From the IMG/VR virus record IMGVR_UViG_3300013094_000063, positions 1 to 53,897 of that record: a stretch of 53,897 bases of DNA; one strand, given 5' to 3'. Every line of letters begins with the position of its first letter. Within the stretch, counting starts at the first letter, position 1. Shown piece by piece: positions 13,002-20,997 of the stretch. A model generated the notes under the pieces. That model saw only the letters and a list, made by a program, of their open reading frames with translations. It did not search any database and was not told the origin of the DNA. Both the position numbers and the translations under genes were made by a program. Origin of the DNA: a virus.

Positions 13002-13883
13002 ATGTTAAACGCAGATCATACATATACAAATGCACTCCACGAGATATTAGAAACAGGAGAACACAGAGAGGATCGAACAGGAACCGGTACTATCGGTGTC
13101 TTTGGAATGAATCTTAAATTTGATCTAGGCAAAGTATTTCCAGCCATAACCACTAAAAAATTAGCCTGGAGATCTGTAGTATCAGAACTGCTTTGGTTTA
13201 TCAGTGGCAGTGGCGATGAGCGCAGATTAAAAGAATTACTCTATGGCGATGCAAATTCAGACAAGAAAACCATCTGGTCAGATAATGAATCAGCTGACTA
13301 TTGGCAACGCCGTAAAAAGTTCAAAGGTGACCTAGGAAGGGTCTATGGAGTACAATGGCGTACCTGGCGTGCTCCGGTATTTGGTGCCAATCGAATGGGA
13401 GTAAAGCACATAGATCAGTTGATAGATCTGATCAACAATATCAAAAAGGATCCCTATAGCCGACGCCATATACTGTCAGCTTGGAATCCAGGTGAACTAG
13501 AATTGATGGCTCTGCCCCCTTGCCATATGATGGCACAGTTCTATGTTAGCAAGGATAACAAACTAAGCTGCCAAATGTATCAGCGTTCAGCAGATATGTT
13601 CTTGGGATTGCCATTTAATATCGCCAGCTATGCTCTATTGACACATATGATAGCCCAGGTATGCGGATTAGGTGTAGGATCGCTGACTATCTGTATCGGA
13701 GACGCCCATATCTATTCTAATCACGTAGATCAGGTAAAAGAACAGTTGTCAAGGAAACCATTTCCTCTACCAAAATTGATGTTGAGCCCAGGAATAGATA
13801 ATATATTAGATTTTACTATGGACGACATCGTCTTAGCAGACTATCAGTGCCACGATGCTATAAGAGCACCAATGGCTGTCTAG
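13002..13883 (+). CDS. thyA: Thymidylate synthase (ThyA)
   Basis: 293 residues. It methylates dUMP to dTMP with methylene-tetrahydrofolate, feeding phage DNA synthesis. Seen: EDRTGTGTIGVFG with the dUMP-phosphate Arg near residue 24, WRSVVSELLWFISGSG, DLGRVYGVQWR, RRHILSAWNPGELELMALPPCHMMAQFY with catalytic C174, QRSADMFLGLPFNIASYALL, and DAHIYSNHVDQV; the C-terminus ends APMAV as in the family. Slightly longer than E. coli ThyA (264 aa). AAGGAATAAG precedes the ATG. No intron, unlike T4 td. Its stop overlaps that of the convergent tail gene at the palindrome CTAG. Confidence 0.97.
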   Translation: MLNADHTYTNALHEILETGEHREDRTGTGTIGVFGMNLKFDLGKVFPAITTKKLAWRSVVSELLWFISGSGDERRLKELLYGDANSDKKTIWSDNESADYWQRRKKFKGDLGRVYGVQWRTWRAPVFGANRMGVKHIDQLIDLINNIKKDPYSRRHILSAWNPGELELMALPPCHMMAQFYVSKDNKLSCQMYQRSADMFLGLPFNIASYALLTHMIAQVCGLGVGSLTICIGDAHIYSNHVDQVKEQLSRKPFPLPKLMLSPGIDNILDFTMDDIVLADYQCHDAIRAPMAV

Positions 13884-15115
13884 ACTACCAGTACTTCTAT
13901 CACTCCAAAGCCCTGGTCTTGACTGCCTAGGGCTTTCGCTATTACAGCGTTTGGACTATGATCTTCGGTTATAGCCTGGGCATATCCGGCTGTGGTGCTG
14001 GTGACTAGTAGATCACCTCGTTGTACACGACCCACTACCTTGCAAGGTACACGACCTTTTAAGGCAATATAGGGGTGAGTTTCGTCGGTTCCTGCTTCGG
14101 AATTCATCTGATATGCTGGATTTTTGCTGACAATTCCAATGACTTTTACATCACCTGGAATATATGTAGTAGTAACTTCAGCTTCACCACCTATGACTAA
14201 TACAGTGCCTTCTTCATATAGATCATCTGCTTCATAGCGTTCTGCTAGGTCAGCAAATTGAGCCGATGAAGCCACAGTGTTCAGCACACCGTTGGCATAG
14301 GTAATACCACTATCTGTAACTAAACTAGTGCCGCCTGTACTGGTACTGGCCAATGGAACGTAGTAGGGACTAGTTACTGTGGTAGGTGTCACTGTAACGC
14401 CGGCAGCTGTTACGGCTGATAATGATTCTGCGGCAGTTCCCCAGAAGTAATAATCACTACCTCGGGTACTGCCCAAAGGTACATCTGGATTAACCAAATA
14501 TCCTGTGTTGGGATCTATGCTGTTGGCACCAGACAGTGTGATTCCTCTAACCACAACAGGGAAACGTGCAGGATCTAGATCTGTACTTTGATAAGGTATA
14601 AAACTAGGATCAGTTTCACTCATCACAGCGATAATCTTATTACCGATGGTACCTTTAAGGATGGTTATGGCAGGACTGCTGACATTAGAATATTCATCAT
14701 TAGGCAACCAATTGGCTTTGGTACTTAGGCTAGGTCCTATGATCTGATATGCGGATCCGTCGAAGGTTTTTAACAGTTGATTCTGGGTATCCCACCACAG
14801 GTCTCCTACTACACTATAAACAGGAATAGTAGATTGTATGCGGATGGTAGCTAGACCTTTGAAACTAGATCCATCATAGACTTTTAGTTTACTCTGGGTA
14901 GGATTCGTATCGAACCAGGTTTGGCCGATGATAGGTTTAGCTGGTTGAGAAGTATTGGCGAAATTTTCCAATAGATAGACGAAATTTTCGTTTATAGCCA
15001 GTCCATATCCTGCATAGTTCTTACCTACTAGATTTAGGCTGGTACTGATATCTACATTAGAATCATCTACTGTGGTTAATACTTTTCCGTCGGTTTTATA
15101 TATTAAGTATGGCAT
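13880..15115 (-). CDS. Tail fibre-type structural protein, 411 aa
   Basis: The N-terminus (1-130) carries the module shared by three proteins of this cluster: LVGKNYAGYGLAINENFVYLLENFAN, PIIGQTWFDT, then a second copy GDLWWDTQNQLLKTFDG. The middle is Ser/Thr/Gly-rich and beta (likely trimeric fibre), and the C-terminus is a compact beta domain with VARV-like turns (VPCKVVGRVQRGDLLVTST, AVIAKALG). This end resembles fibre-tip segments rather than an enzyme. It is the last gene of the minus-strand virion block and overlaps the thyA stop by 4 bases. There is no strong ribosome binding site; its ATG follows the previous stop by 2 bases, so translation is probably coupled. Confidence 0.7.
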   Translation of the reverse strand: MPYLIYKTDGKVLTTVDDSNVDISTSLNLVGKNYAGYGLAINENFVYLLENFANTSQPAKPIIGQTWFDTNPTQSKLKVYDGSSFKGLATIRIQSTIPVYSVVGDLWWDTQNQLLKTFDGSAYQIIGPSLSTKANWLPNDEYSNVSSPAITILKGTIGNKIIAVMSETDPSFIPYQSTDLDPARFPVVVRGITLSGANSIDPNTGYLVNPDVPLGSTRGSDYYFWGTAAESLSAVTAAGVTVTPTTVTSPYYVPLASTSTGGTSLVTDSGITYANGVLNTVASSAQFADLAERYEADDLYEEGTVLVIGGEAEVTTTYIPGDVKVIGIVSKNPAYQMNSEAGTDETHPYIALKGRVPCKVVGRVQRGDLLVTSTTAGYAQAITEDHSPNAVIAKALGSQDQGFGVIEVLVV

Positions 15116-15117
15116 AG

Positions 15118-16236
15118 TTATTCAGGGACGTTGATCCAGTTTTGTAGGGTTTGATTTGGGCTGTATTCTGGTACTACGTTGCTCAATGATTGATAATATG
15201 AAGTGACATTACCAGTAATATCCCTAGTTTGAGGAATAGGATATACCATTACGGCATCCCAGCGATTCTGTCCTATACTGTTGTCATAGATTATCCTAAA
15301 TCTACGGACATGTTGATCATCTCCTGCCAGCTGAGGATTTGGCAATCCGGAAGGAGTATATACCATCACACTGACTTCGCTGCCTACAGAGAATCCCGAT
15401 TGATCTATAAGGTCAACAAACGGAACCTGCTGGGCATTTACTGGAGGAAAAGCCATGGTCAATAGTCGCTGTATAGCAGGATTCTGAGATGTTATCAATT
15501 GATTATAATCATAAGGATTGATAGGATCACCAGGAACCGGAGCATACTGCGGAAATAATGACGCTAGATTTACTGATAAGCTGAGACCTTTGTTCACTAT
15601 GCTACCACTATAGTGGATGTCTTTGAATATTGTTAATCCTGCTACTACAGACTGCTGAGTACTGGTACCAAAATAGGTTAAAGAATCAGAACTGCTCATA
15701 AGGAAAGGCGTACTACTGATCAGGCCAATCACCGTACCGTAGTTTTCTAGTAATGTCACGTTCTGTGTTATTCCGTTGACATCTTTGACTGGAGCTGTAG
15801 GTAATACCCAACCTTCTCCGCCTATCGATGCACTGAAAGCAGGACCTATGATCCAGGTAGCTGTGCTGGCATTGGGTTTGATATGTAGTTGTTTATTGAT
15901 CTGATCGAACCAAAAATCACCTATTCCTAGATTGGTAGGCAGATTAGGATTGATTTCTGCTCCTATGACATTTCTCCAACCGAGGGCAGTGTCGAATATG
16001 TTCAACTGGCTGTTTACAGTATCATACCAAAGTTGACCAGGAAGAGGATTGATTGGTTTATCTTGGGGAGTACTAGAGCTATTACTCAGTACCGTGACGA
16101 AATTTTCATTGATATATTGCCCATAACTGGCAACATTTTTACCTACTAGGGTAAGATTGGTTGTAACCTTATCAACAGTGCCATCTGCTATGATTGATAA
16201 TATGGTGCCGTCGGAGTTGTATATTGTATATGACAT
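15118..16236 (-). CDS. Tail fibre-type structural protein, 372 aa
   Basis: Paralogue of the 411-aa and 773-aa proteins at its N-terminus: MSYTIYNSDGTILSI, LVGKNVASYGQYINENFVTVLSN, NPLPGQLWYDTVNSQLNIFD, and GDFWFDQINKQLHIKP. The rest is beta-rich with Ser/Thr stretches and an aromatic C-terminal part (RFRIIYDNSIGQNRWDAVMVYPIPQ). No S74 chaperone domain, so it may assemble unaided or with the neighbouring fibre proteins. Only GATAAATA is found directly upstream, with no ribosome binding site. Confidence 0.7.
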   Translation of the reverse strand: MSYTIYNSDGTILSIIADGTVDKVTTNLTLVGKNVASYGQYINENFVTVLSNSSSTPQDKPINPLPGQLWYDTVNSQLNIFDTALGWRNVIGAEINPNLPTNLGIGDFWFDQINKQLHIKPNASTATWIIGPAFSASIGGEGWVLPTAPVKDVNGITQNVTLLENYGTVIGLISSTPFLMSSSDSLTYFGTSTQQSVVAGLTIFKDIHYSGSIVNKGLSLSVNLASLFPQYAPVPGDPINPYDYNQLITSQNPAIQRLLTMAFPPVNAQQVPFVDLIDQSGFSVGSEVSVMVYTPSGLPNPQLAGDDQHVRRFRIIYDNSIGQNRWDAVMVYPIPQTRDITGNVTSYYQSLSNVVPEYSPNQTLQNWINVPE

Positions 16237-16243
16237 AGTTTAA

Positions 16244-16251
16244 TATTTATC
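16244..16251 (-). promoter_or_regulatory. Candidate late promoter (GATAAATA, minus strand)
   Basis: The octamer ends 7 nt before ATG 16236, placing the expected RNA start at about 16238. The messenger would be almost leaderless, so this may be an AT-rich coincidence. Confidence 0.35.
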
Positions 16252-16254
16252 CAG

Positions 16255-18024
16255 CTACCAGGTTCCTTGTACGACCACTATGCCAGGATATCCATTACCT
16301 GCACAGCCATCGGCTCCGTCTTGATTACTTCCCCCTCCACCGCCACCGGAACCGTAATAAGAAGCTGATTTGCCGTTGCTTCCGCCGCCTCCTACCCCCC
16401 CGACATTACCGCTGATCCCGGCATGACGTCCACCAGCACCGCCTGCGGCCACTGACTGTTGTAAAATTGCACTCAGTATTCCGTCCCCGCCTCGGCCAGA
16501 ACGCGAATTAGATGCAGGTGGACTGTTGGCATTTTGTCCTGGAGCACCAGCTCCGCCGCCTCCACCACCCGAATCATATGAAGCGCCATTAGTAGATCCA
16601 GATCCTCCGGGATTACCTTGAGGACCTCCAGGAGCTCCTGATTGAGTACCTGTATCACCGCCGGCTGCCCCACCACCACCGCTGGCATTGGTAGGGACAG
16701 GACCTTGGTAGATGCCACCTCCACCTCCGCCGCCATAGGCTGTATACCCGAATGCTGAAGAGCAACCACCTGTGGCTCCTCGATTGCCGGTGCTTTTGCC
16801 AGAACCACCACCGCCGGCTCCTACGGTAATAGTATAGGGAGTATTTGGAGTCACGCTGAAACACAGCAGTTCTACCACTCCGGCAGCACCGCCACCACCC
16901 CCACCTCCTTGATTGTCGCCACTACAGCTACCGGTTCCACCGCCTCCGCCGCCACCTACTATCAGGATATTGACCTTTCCAACTAGTGATGGAGGTGCTG
17001 TCCAGGTATCACTGCTGGTAAATTTCAAGGTCTGTGTCACAGGAAAATAAGCGTGAGCACCGTAGAATTCTTTTAGGCTGATAGGCCTATTCCTACAATG
17101 CGGTGGTCCACAAGGTGTCCACGGATGTGGATATGTACTGTAGGGGTTGGCATCACTTCCTCCTACCCAATAGGCTCTGAGATTAGAATCAGCTCCTTGG
17201 AATTCTGCCTGTATCTGTTTCAAAGATATGGTTCCGGTAGTCTGTAGTGCAGGTCCTTTATATAGCGGAGTAAGTGTGCCAGGGGCTGTGAATACGTGTA
17301 CAGTTTTTCCACCATGGCTGGTGGCATTACCACCTGAAAATAAACTAGATCCGGAATAGGCTACAGCTACGATTCCGGATCCGCCTGCACTGTAAGCACC
17401 GCCTCCGCCACCTGTTCCGGGAGTTCCAGAAGTTCCTGCAGGTCCACCTCCACCAGATCCTCCCGATCCAGGATAACTACCACCATGACCGTTCCAAGTT
17501 CCTATCCCGCCACCGCCTCCACCTACTGTGAATACATAGCCGCTACAGCCTAGATCGACTGATACTCCGTCACCCCCAGCACCGCCATAGAACCCATTTC
17601 CCCAAGAACCGCCACAACCGCCGGCTCCACCGCCGCCTCCACCGGCCCATACACAACCCCAACGCCCGTGTCCTGTACCTCCCGGATTACCTTGCCCGGC
17701 TGTACCGCAGCCTCCACTCCAACAATTAGATGCACCTTCATCGCCTATCTGGGCCCATCCGCCGCCCCCACCAGAAGCACCGGGATTTCCATTCTGTAAT
17801 GTTCCGCCCCCATTGCCGCCGCCGGATGCTGTGATGCCAAAAACAGAACTAGATCCGGCAGCAGTGCCGCCAGATGCTCCATTTCCTACCGAGATATTAA
17901 ATGCCTGAGTGCTACAGATGACAGTACACCCATGGATGACTCCACCAGCTCCACCGCCGCCAGCACTGCCGGCTCCGCCACCGCCTACTATGAGATAATA
18001 AACTTTCGTTGATACAGCGGTCAT
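16255..18024 (-). CDS. Glycine-rich adhesin-like protein, 589 aa
   Basis: Two Gly-rich domains, each opening with a strand and poly-Gly: YYLIVGGGGAGSAGGGGAGG (from residue 8) and VNILIVGGGGGGGTGSC (from about 350), each followed by a strand pair of the type ITVGAGGGG and dozens of GGGG/GGSGG runs. Between them lies a short non-repetitive segment (LKQIQAEFQGADSNLRAYWVGG, then FYGAHAYFPVTQTLKF). Repeated domains of this kind occur in phage receptor-binding tips; the known structural example is the polyglycine-II sandwich of T-even-type gp38 adhesins. Cys residues are also frequent in domain one. AGGATAATCT precedes the ATG. Receptor-binding role is inferred from composition and position among fibre genes. 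Confidence 0.7.
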   Translation of the reverse strand: MTAVSTKVYYLIVGGGGAGSAGGGGAGGVIHGCTVICSTQAFNISVGNGASGGTAAGSSSVFGITASGGGNGGGTLQNGNPGASGGGGGWAQIGDEGASNCWSGGCGTAGQGNPGGTGHGRWGCVWAGGGGGGAGGCGGSWGNGFYGGAGGDGVSVDLGCSGYVFTVGGGGGGIGTWNGHGGSYPGSGGSGGGGPAGTSGTPGTGGGGGAYSAGGSGIVAVAYSGSSLFSGGNATSHGGKTVHVFTAPGTLTPLYKGPALQTTGTISLKQIQAEFQGADSNLRAYWVGGSDANPYSTYPHPWTPCGPPHCRNRPISLKEFYGAHAYFPVTQTLKFTSSDTWTAPPSLVGKVNILIVGGGGGGGTGSCSGDNQGGGGGGGAAGVVELLCFSVTPNTPYTITVGAGGGGSGKSTGNRGATGGCSSAFGYTAYGGGGGGGIYQGPVPTNASGGGGAAGGDTGTQSGAPGGPQGNPGGSGSTNGASYDSGGGGGGAGAPGQNANSPPASNSRSGRGGDGILSAILQQSVAAGGAGGRHAGISGNVGGVGGGGSNGKSASYYGSGGGGGGSNQDGADGCAGNGYPGIVVVQGTW

Positions 18025-18027
18025 AGA

Positions 18028-20349
18028 TTATCCTATACGACGTTTTAATTCGTCTATCTGTAGTTGTTGTTCTTTAATAGCTTCAACTAATAGACCTATT
18101 AGAGCATTATACCCAATACCTAAAAATCCTGTAGCATCATTGACTGATACTATTTCAGGAATCACAGCCTCTACTTCCTGTGCGATCAATCCCAGGCTGG
18201 CCTTGCCGCCTTTTTTATAATTGAAACTCACTCCACGCAGGGCTAGAGTTTTAGCCAGTGCATCGGTGATGGTCTCTATGTTGTCTTTTATCTCACGATC
18301 TGATCCGGCTACCACATCACCCGATAAGGTAAGAGTTTGATTGAGATAGTTATAGGTCATACCTGTATCGCCTGCGAGTTCAGAACCTGCACCTTGACCA
18401 TAGGCTACCTGACCTGCTGTTAAACCTACAGCACTGTCCCATTCTGGAGTCGTGCCATTTGATTTTAGGTATTTGCCTGTGGTACCGATCGATAAGAACG
18501 TGGTAACACCACTGGCTGACTGATACGCTAGACTACCTCCAGCACCCCCTGAGAGATTTGAAGCGGTACTGACTGATAGAGTATTTCCATTCTTGAACCC
18601 TGTCTGTCCTGCTCCGGTCTGCACTACAAAATATCCAGCTGATCCACCGGCGATATTAGTAGCAGTATTCACTGATATCTGGCTAGCAGTTAAAAATCCT
18701 GTCTGATTGATTCCTATCTGGTAAGGGAATGTGTTGATCGGTCCTATTAAATTGCCAGCATAGGTAGCAGTGGCAACACTTAGATTGGTACCATTGACAA
18801 ATCCTGTTTGATTAGCATTGATCTGTACGACAAATTGACCAGCTGATCCACCTATAATGTTATTGGTATTGTCACTGTAGCCTACACGAGTAGAACTGGT
18901 AGTTTGGAAATAGGGAGCTTGATTACCTCCACTGATCAATAGGCTTGACCCAGTCGATGCTGTAGAAACAAATCCAGTAGTGCCTGTCGATATCTGATAT
19001 ACCAATTGACCAGGAGCTCCTCCATAGATGTTGTCTGTTGAACCGGCTACGAATAATTCATAGTGAATAGATCCACCCACATATAAATTGCCGCCGATTC
19101 CAACACCGCCTTTTACTATCAATGCACCTGTCTGTGTAGACACCGACGGTGCTGATGAATTGATCTGAACACTGCCTTTGCCTAGTCTGGTATTCAACTG
19201 TATATTGCCATAACCGTAATCTGGATTGCGATCGTTAAGCAATATTAGATCGTTGTTTGATTTGTAAATCTGTATCTTGCCCTTGCTGGTTCCATAGGTA
19301 TCATCGCTGGATGTCAGCACTATGCCATCAGTATTTTGGAAGAACACACGACCTGTGATGACCTGACCTTGGCCTGGAATATCTCCACCCGCTACATCAT
19401 CTTTGATAAGGAATCGATCAGTTGGTACTCTCAGTGTCAGTGCACCTGGATATAGATTTAGTGCGTCTGCTGAAAAAGCAGTTCCCCAGAATTTACCCAG
19501 GGTAGTCATATTGGTACCGGTATTCAATAGGGAATTAAAATTAGGTATTACAGGATTAGGATAGAAACTATCAGCGGTATCTATAGAGACAGTGACATTT
19601 TCTATCTTATGCTCTATTATCCAATGTAGATTGCCTGCACTGTCTGAAACTAATTTTGGAAAACTTCCTGTAGTTACAGCAGGGTTGATGGGAGCATAGA
19701 AAGAATATACACCGCCCGGAGCAAGAGAATTTAAAGGCTGACTTAGTTGTACAGCACCGCTAGATGCTGTAGATAATACCACAGTTTCTGGAGACACCGC
19801 AGGTCCTACGCAGAGATCTAATCTAGATATAGATCCTATCACAGAAGGAGATACATATAAGGTACTGGTTCCGGCTATGGGAGTGATCGTGGTTGATGTG
19901 CTGGGATTGATATTATACTGAGCCTGTGTTCCGCCTATCTGTTCCCAAGTACCATTGCTGGCATATAGACTTAAGAGATTATTATGTGTATCCACCCATA
20001 AATCACCGGGCTGGACATTGGTATTAGTTGACAAGCTGGGATCTGTGCCCTGTTGCCATACTCCGTTCGTTGGGGACCATCGTTGTCCACCTGTCACGGT
20101 ATTGACTTTTAATTTGTTATTGGCATTGTCATACCAGAGCTGACCTCGGATGGCATGAGATGGTGGATTTGAGTTAGAGAAGTTTTCTAATAGATGTAGG
20201 AAATTTTCTGCTATCTTCTGTCCATAATTAGGATAACCACGACCTACTAGACTTAGGTCAGTATCAGTGGTATTGATACCAGGCGGCATATCTGGTACTG
20301 TGATAAATGTGCTTGTAGTAGGATCAGAAAATTTTATCGTATATGACAT
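18028..20349 (-). CDS. Tail fibre with C-terminal S74 intramolecular chaperone, 773 aa
   Basis: The N-terminus (1-130) has the shared module: LVGRGYPNYGQKIAENFLHLLENF, AIRGQLWYDNANNKLKV, GDLWVDTHNNLLSLY. The middle is a long beta fibre with repeats of the type NIxGGxAGxxVxQxxxxQTGFxN (about 440-600). The C-terminal 91 residues are an S74 peptidase/chaperone: SDREIKDNI, where S683 and K688 match the Ser/Lys dyad of endosialidase-type chaperones, then GLIAQEVEAVIPE and a coiled coil EAIKEQQLQIDELKRRI. In this family the chaperone folds the trimer and then cuts itself off at the Ser. The partner and receptor are unknown. Confidence 0.85.
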   Translation of the reverse strand: MSYTIKFSDPTTSTFITVPDMPPGINTTDTDLSLVGRGYPNYGQKIAENFLHLLENFSNSNPPSHAIRGQLWYDNANNKLKVNTVTGGQRWSPTNGVWQQGTDPSLSTNTNVQPGDLWVDTHNNLLSLYASNGTWEQIGGTQAQYNINPSTSTTITPIAGTSTLYVSPSVIGSISRLDLCVGPAVSPETVVLSTASSGAVQLSQPLNSLAPGGVYSFYAPINPAVTTGSFPKLVSDSAGNLHWIIEHKIENVTVSIDTADSFYPNPVIPNFNSLLNTGTNMTTLGKFWGTAFSADALNLYPGALTLRVPTDRFLIKDDVAGGDIPGQGQVITGRVFFQNTDGIVLTSSDDTYGTSKGKIQIYKSNNDLILLNDRNPDYGYGNIQLNTRLGKGSVQINSSAPSVSTQTGALIVKGGVGIGGNLYVGGSIHYELFVAGSTDNIYGGAPGQLVYQISTGTTGFVSTASTGSSLLISGGNQAPYFQTTSSTRVGYSDNTNNIIGGSAGQFVVQINANQTGFVNGTNLSVATATYAGNLIGPINTFPYQIGINQTGFLTASQISVNTATNIAGGSAGYFVVQTGAGQTGFKNGNTLSVSTASNLSGGAGGSLAYQSASGVTTFLSIGTTGKYLKSNGTTPEWDSAVGLTAGQVAYGQGAGSELAGDTGMTYNYLNQTLTLSGDVVAGSDREIKDNIETITDALAKTLALRGVSFNYKKGGKASLGLIAQEVEAVIPEIVSVNDATGFLGIGYNALIGLLVEAIKEQQLQIDELKRRIG

Positions 20350-20351
20350 CG

Positions 20352-20963
20352 TTAGATTCCAGCTGTTAGACTTTGTATTCTTATCGTATAATCAATCTGT
20401 ATCATTCGATTCAATGATTTCTGCACAGGATGGAATATGACATGGGTCAATAGATTTCCCATATCAGCTCCGTCTGGGCTATAGGCTTTGAGACCTAATT
20501 CATCAAAGACAAATTGTCCATCTGTGGTTGTAGCATTATCATAGGCCTGCTGACCATTCGGTTCGCCAAAATCTAGCAAACAGCTGATCAATACATCACT
20601 GTAAGGAGCTCCTGCTATGTGTCGTACCTGCATAAAATTGCGAGCAGGATCTAGATCTGCCGGGCTTGCGGCATCTACATTCTTATAGTAGGTTTCGTTG
20701 TATAGACTAGCACCTGTGCCTATGACATTGGGAGTGAGATAAGTTATGATACCTGTTTGATCTATGCGTGTTCCGCCATTGCCGAATACCATTTCTGATA
20801 TAAATCCCTGTCCTTGATTACTGACAGCATTGGCCAATGCTATAGAAAAATTCTCGTGATGTATGGCATTGGGTTTATCTATATAGACTTCTTTTGTCTC
20901 GGGATCAAATATTTTTATATGTCCCCTGATGTTTACTCCGCCTAGTTCGTTTGGTTTATTCAT
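20352..20963 (-). CDS. Fibre-associated structural protein, about 203 aa
   Basis: Start set at ATG 20963 (MNKPNELGGVNIRGH) because AGGA lies 4 nt upstream; an ATG at 20978 adds five residues (MEQDK) but has no ribosome binding site and coincides with the expected late RNA start. Features: IRGHIKIFDPETKEVYIDKPNAIH, FGNGGTRIDQTGIITYL, FDELGLKAYS, then a closing strand IQIDYTIRIQSL. A mostly beta protein without catalytic motif, set between two S74 fibres. It may be a connector or attachment subunit of the fibres; I cannot name it. Confidence 0.65.
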   Translation of the reverse strand: MNKPNELGGVNIRGHIKIFDPETKEVYIDKPNAIHHENFSIALANAVSNQGQGFISEMVFGNGGTRIDQTGIITYLTPNVIGTGASLYNETYYKNVDAASPADLDPARNFMQVRHIAGAPYSDVLISCLLDFGEPNGQQAYDNATTTDGQFVFDELGLKAYSPDGADMGNLLTHVIFHPVQKSLNRMIQIDYTIRIQSLTAGI

Positions 20964-20983
20964 TTTATCCTGTTCCATAGCAA

Positions 20984-20991
20984 TATTTATA
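20984..20991 (-). promoter_or_regulatory. T4-type late promoter (TATAAATA, minus strand)
   Basis: The plus strand reads TATTTATA, a perfect late octamer. RNA start near 20978 gives a 15-nt leader to ATG 20963 that contains AGGA. It would serve the distal fibre genes. Confidence 0.65.
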
Positions 20992-20997
20992 CGGCTA

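Noticed and set aside
16473-16864. Minus-strand frames rich in Val/Glu/Ala or Arg/Trp inside the glycine-rich gene
   Set aside because: They arise from GGN-rich codons read in shifted frames; the poly-Gly frame is continuous over 589 residues.
16290-18000. Regular GC-rich repeats considered as a CRISPR array
   Set aside because: The repeats are short, irregular and in frame with Gly codons; there is no constant repeat/spacer alternation.
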